From NCBI RefSeq assembly GCF_002288925.2, contig NW_022097996.1:12706139-12770138 (forward strand): a DNA stretch of 64,000 nt. Direction: 5' to 3'. Below, one piece after another: positions 62,703 to 64,000 of this stretch. A program made the position numbers and the translations under genes. Every line of letters begins with the position of its first letter. Positions within the stretch are counted from its first letter, which is position 1. This DNA is from Delphinapterus leucas (lineage: Eukaryota > Chordata > Mammalia > Artiodactyla > Monodontidae). The notes beneath the pieces are model-generated. The model did not search any database, had not been told where the DNA came from, and worked only from the letters and a program-made list of their open reading frames with translations.

Positions 62703-64000
62703 CTACAGGGGCAGAGAGAACAGAAAAGGATGTCACCCTACATCACCCTGTCACATTCATTTCTCTTTTCTTTTCACTCTACAATAGAACACCGTTCAGA
62801 GCATACTTCCTAATGCTGAAATATCAGAAGGACTCCTCTCTTCCCCCTATCCACCCAAGAACTATCATAGCATCAGAGAAAAATGACTGTATTCAAAAAA
62901 AGAATTTTTAAAAATTCCCCAGCTCCTACTTCAAATTTATAAATCAGACTGTATTCAATCTCAAGTCTCCAGTTTACGCAGGGTATGTAAAAATGGGATC
63001 CCTTGTCATTGTTACTTTATATCCTGGCCAGGGCATATCTGAGCACCAGACGCGTTTCAGTGTCAAACGAAATTAAAACTTACAAGACATTGACATTTAC
63101 TGGGTATCTACACATGCTGGTGATATTTCATTTCACCTTCCAAATAATCCTGTGAGGCAACTATGACACAGAAATTTACATGCATTGCTTTCTGCAATTA
63201 TTCATCTGTTTTATGAGAGATATACATCGAGAGCTTCTGGGTGTGTGTTGACTAATGAGAAACGTGGCGATGAAATGTCTGTCTTTTTGGGGCTCATGCT
63301 CTATGCTTGTTTGTATTCCTAAGGATGGGTGAGTAAACCCACAAAAGAGCTCAAATATCTCATTTGCTTTAATACCAGAAATGATTTAACTGTATCTCAA
63401 ATTCTTTTCATGAAACGGCTATCCAAGGCCTCTTTATTGAATCAAGAATTACTTTTTAAACAATCGATCCATATCTATCCACTATAATCAAATTAACTCA
63501 GGTCTCCAAGATAGGAATATATACCGATGACGATATTCACCTTGAATTTCTACTCTAGGTTTTGTGAAGTTTCTATTAATAGAAACATAAAGACTTTAAG
63601 TGACTGGTTACATAAACTGGGGCACACTGATATTATTTAATAATATACAATCATGTATAAATGAAGTTTCTGTAGAATATTCAATGACCAAAGAATCGGT
63701 CACCACATTTTATTTCATTGAAAAAGTTGGACATGAAATTTGCATATAGGAGGAGCCTAATTGGTGGGGGGAGGAGAGGAGGGGGTGAATTGCAACTATT
63801 CTGAAATGGTATTGATTAGAAGATGGACCAATGATTCAACAACACCTTTTTAATGTGTTGTTGTTGTTGTTTTTTAAATAATGTACGCATTGACTGATAA
63901 ACGCCTTTTAATTTCAGGCGTTTCACATATCTCAGAATTGAGGAAATACTCTGCGTGTTGGGGAGAGGTTTTGGGAAGAGTTCTAAGCTCTTTTTTGTCG
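62703..64000. other. Upstream intron of DOCK5
   Basis: No exon with DOCK homology and splice signals is visible here. A MIR-like scrap lies at about 63095-63185 and a short (GTT)n at 63857-63874. The next 5' exon must lie beyond the window. Confidence 0.6.

Noticed and set aside
62703..64000. Another 5' DOCK5 exon
   Set aside because: No minus-strand segment with DOCK-like peptide and matching AG/GT borders in the right phase was found.
1..64000. CRISPR arrays, operons, prokaryotic or phage systems
   Set aside because: The DNA is mammalian intron and exon sequence. The regular repeats seen are microsatellites and dispersed retroelements, none with spacer structure.

Overview
The window is vertebrate nuclear DNA, almost certainly from a cetacean. 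Eight SINE copies have the two-part form typical of the cetacean CHR-2 family: a tRNA-like head starting ggcttccctggtgg, a middle containing gagcggctgggcccgtgagc, and a poly-A tail. Older CHR-1-type SINEs, artiodactyl-type L1 3' ends, L2, MIR and MLT1 relics fill the rest. The family assignments come from recognising the consensus by eye; no database was searched.

Only one gene is visible. It lies on the minus strand and runs through the whole window: DOCK5 (dedicator of cytokinesis 5), a Rac guanine-nucleotide exchange factor. I found 28 consecutive internal coding exons between 62702 (most 5') and 1342 (most 3'). Their lengths sum to 2,970 nt, or 990 codons. Every junction keeps phase, every intron is GT-AG, and there is no internal stop. 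The fragment starts between the N-terminal SH3 region and DHR-1, crosses DHR-1 (the C2-like lipid-binding domain, window exons 5-8), then the long alpha-helical linker, and ends just inside DHR-2 (the catalytic GEF domain, window exons 27-28). The first and last exons of the gene lie outside the window, so no promoter, start codon, stop codon or poly-A site of DOCK5 is expected here and none is claimed.

Layout: 62703-64000 is upstream intron. 41700-62700 holds the nine exons covering pre-DHR-1, DHR-1 and its C-terminal flank, separated by introns rich in old LINEs. 5200-34700 holds sixteen linker exons. 1300-3100 holds three exons leading into DHR-2. 1-1341 is downstream intron with a SINE and an L1 3' end.

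No new biological system was found. The points most worth a second look are structural: a CHR-2 SINE whose target-site duplication starts at intron position +6 of a DOCK5 exon; an inverted duplication inside an L2 (28060-28536); an eight-unit TCAGGG array inside an L2 relic; a weak 5' splice site after the last DHR-1 exon; a 5'-inverted L1; an AT-rich block carrying an 18-25 bp motif in both orientations; and the uniform antisense orientation of all eight CHR-2 copies relative to the gene.
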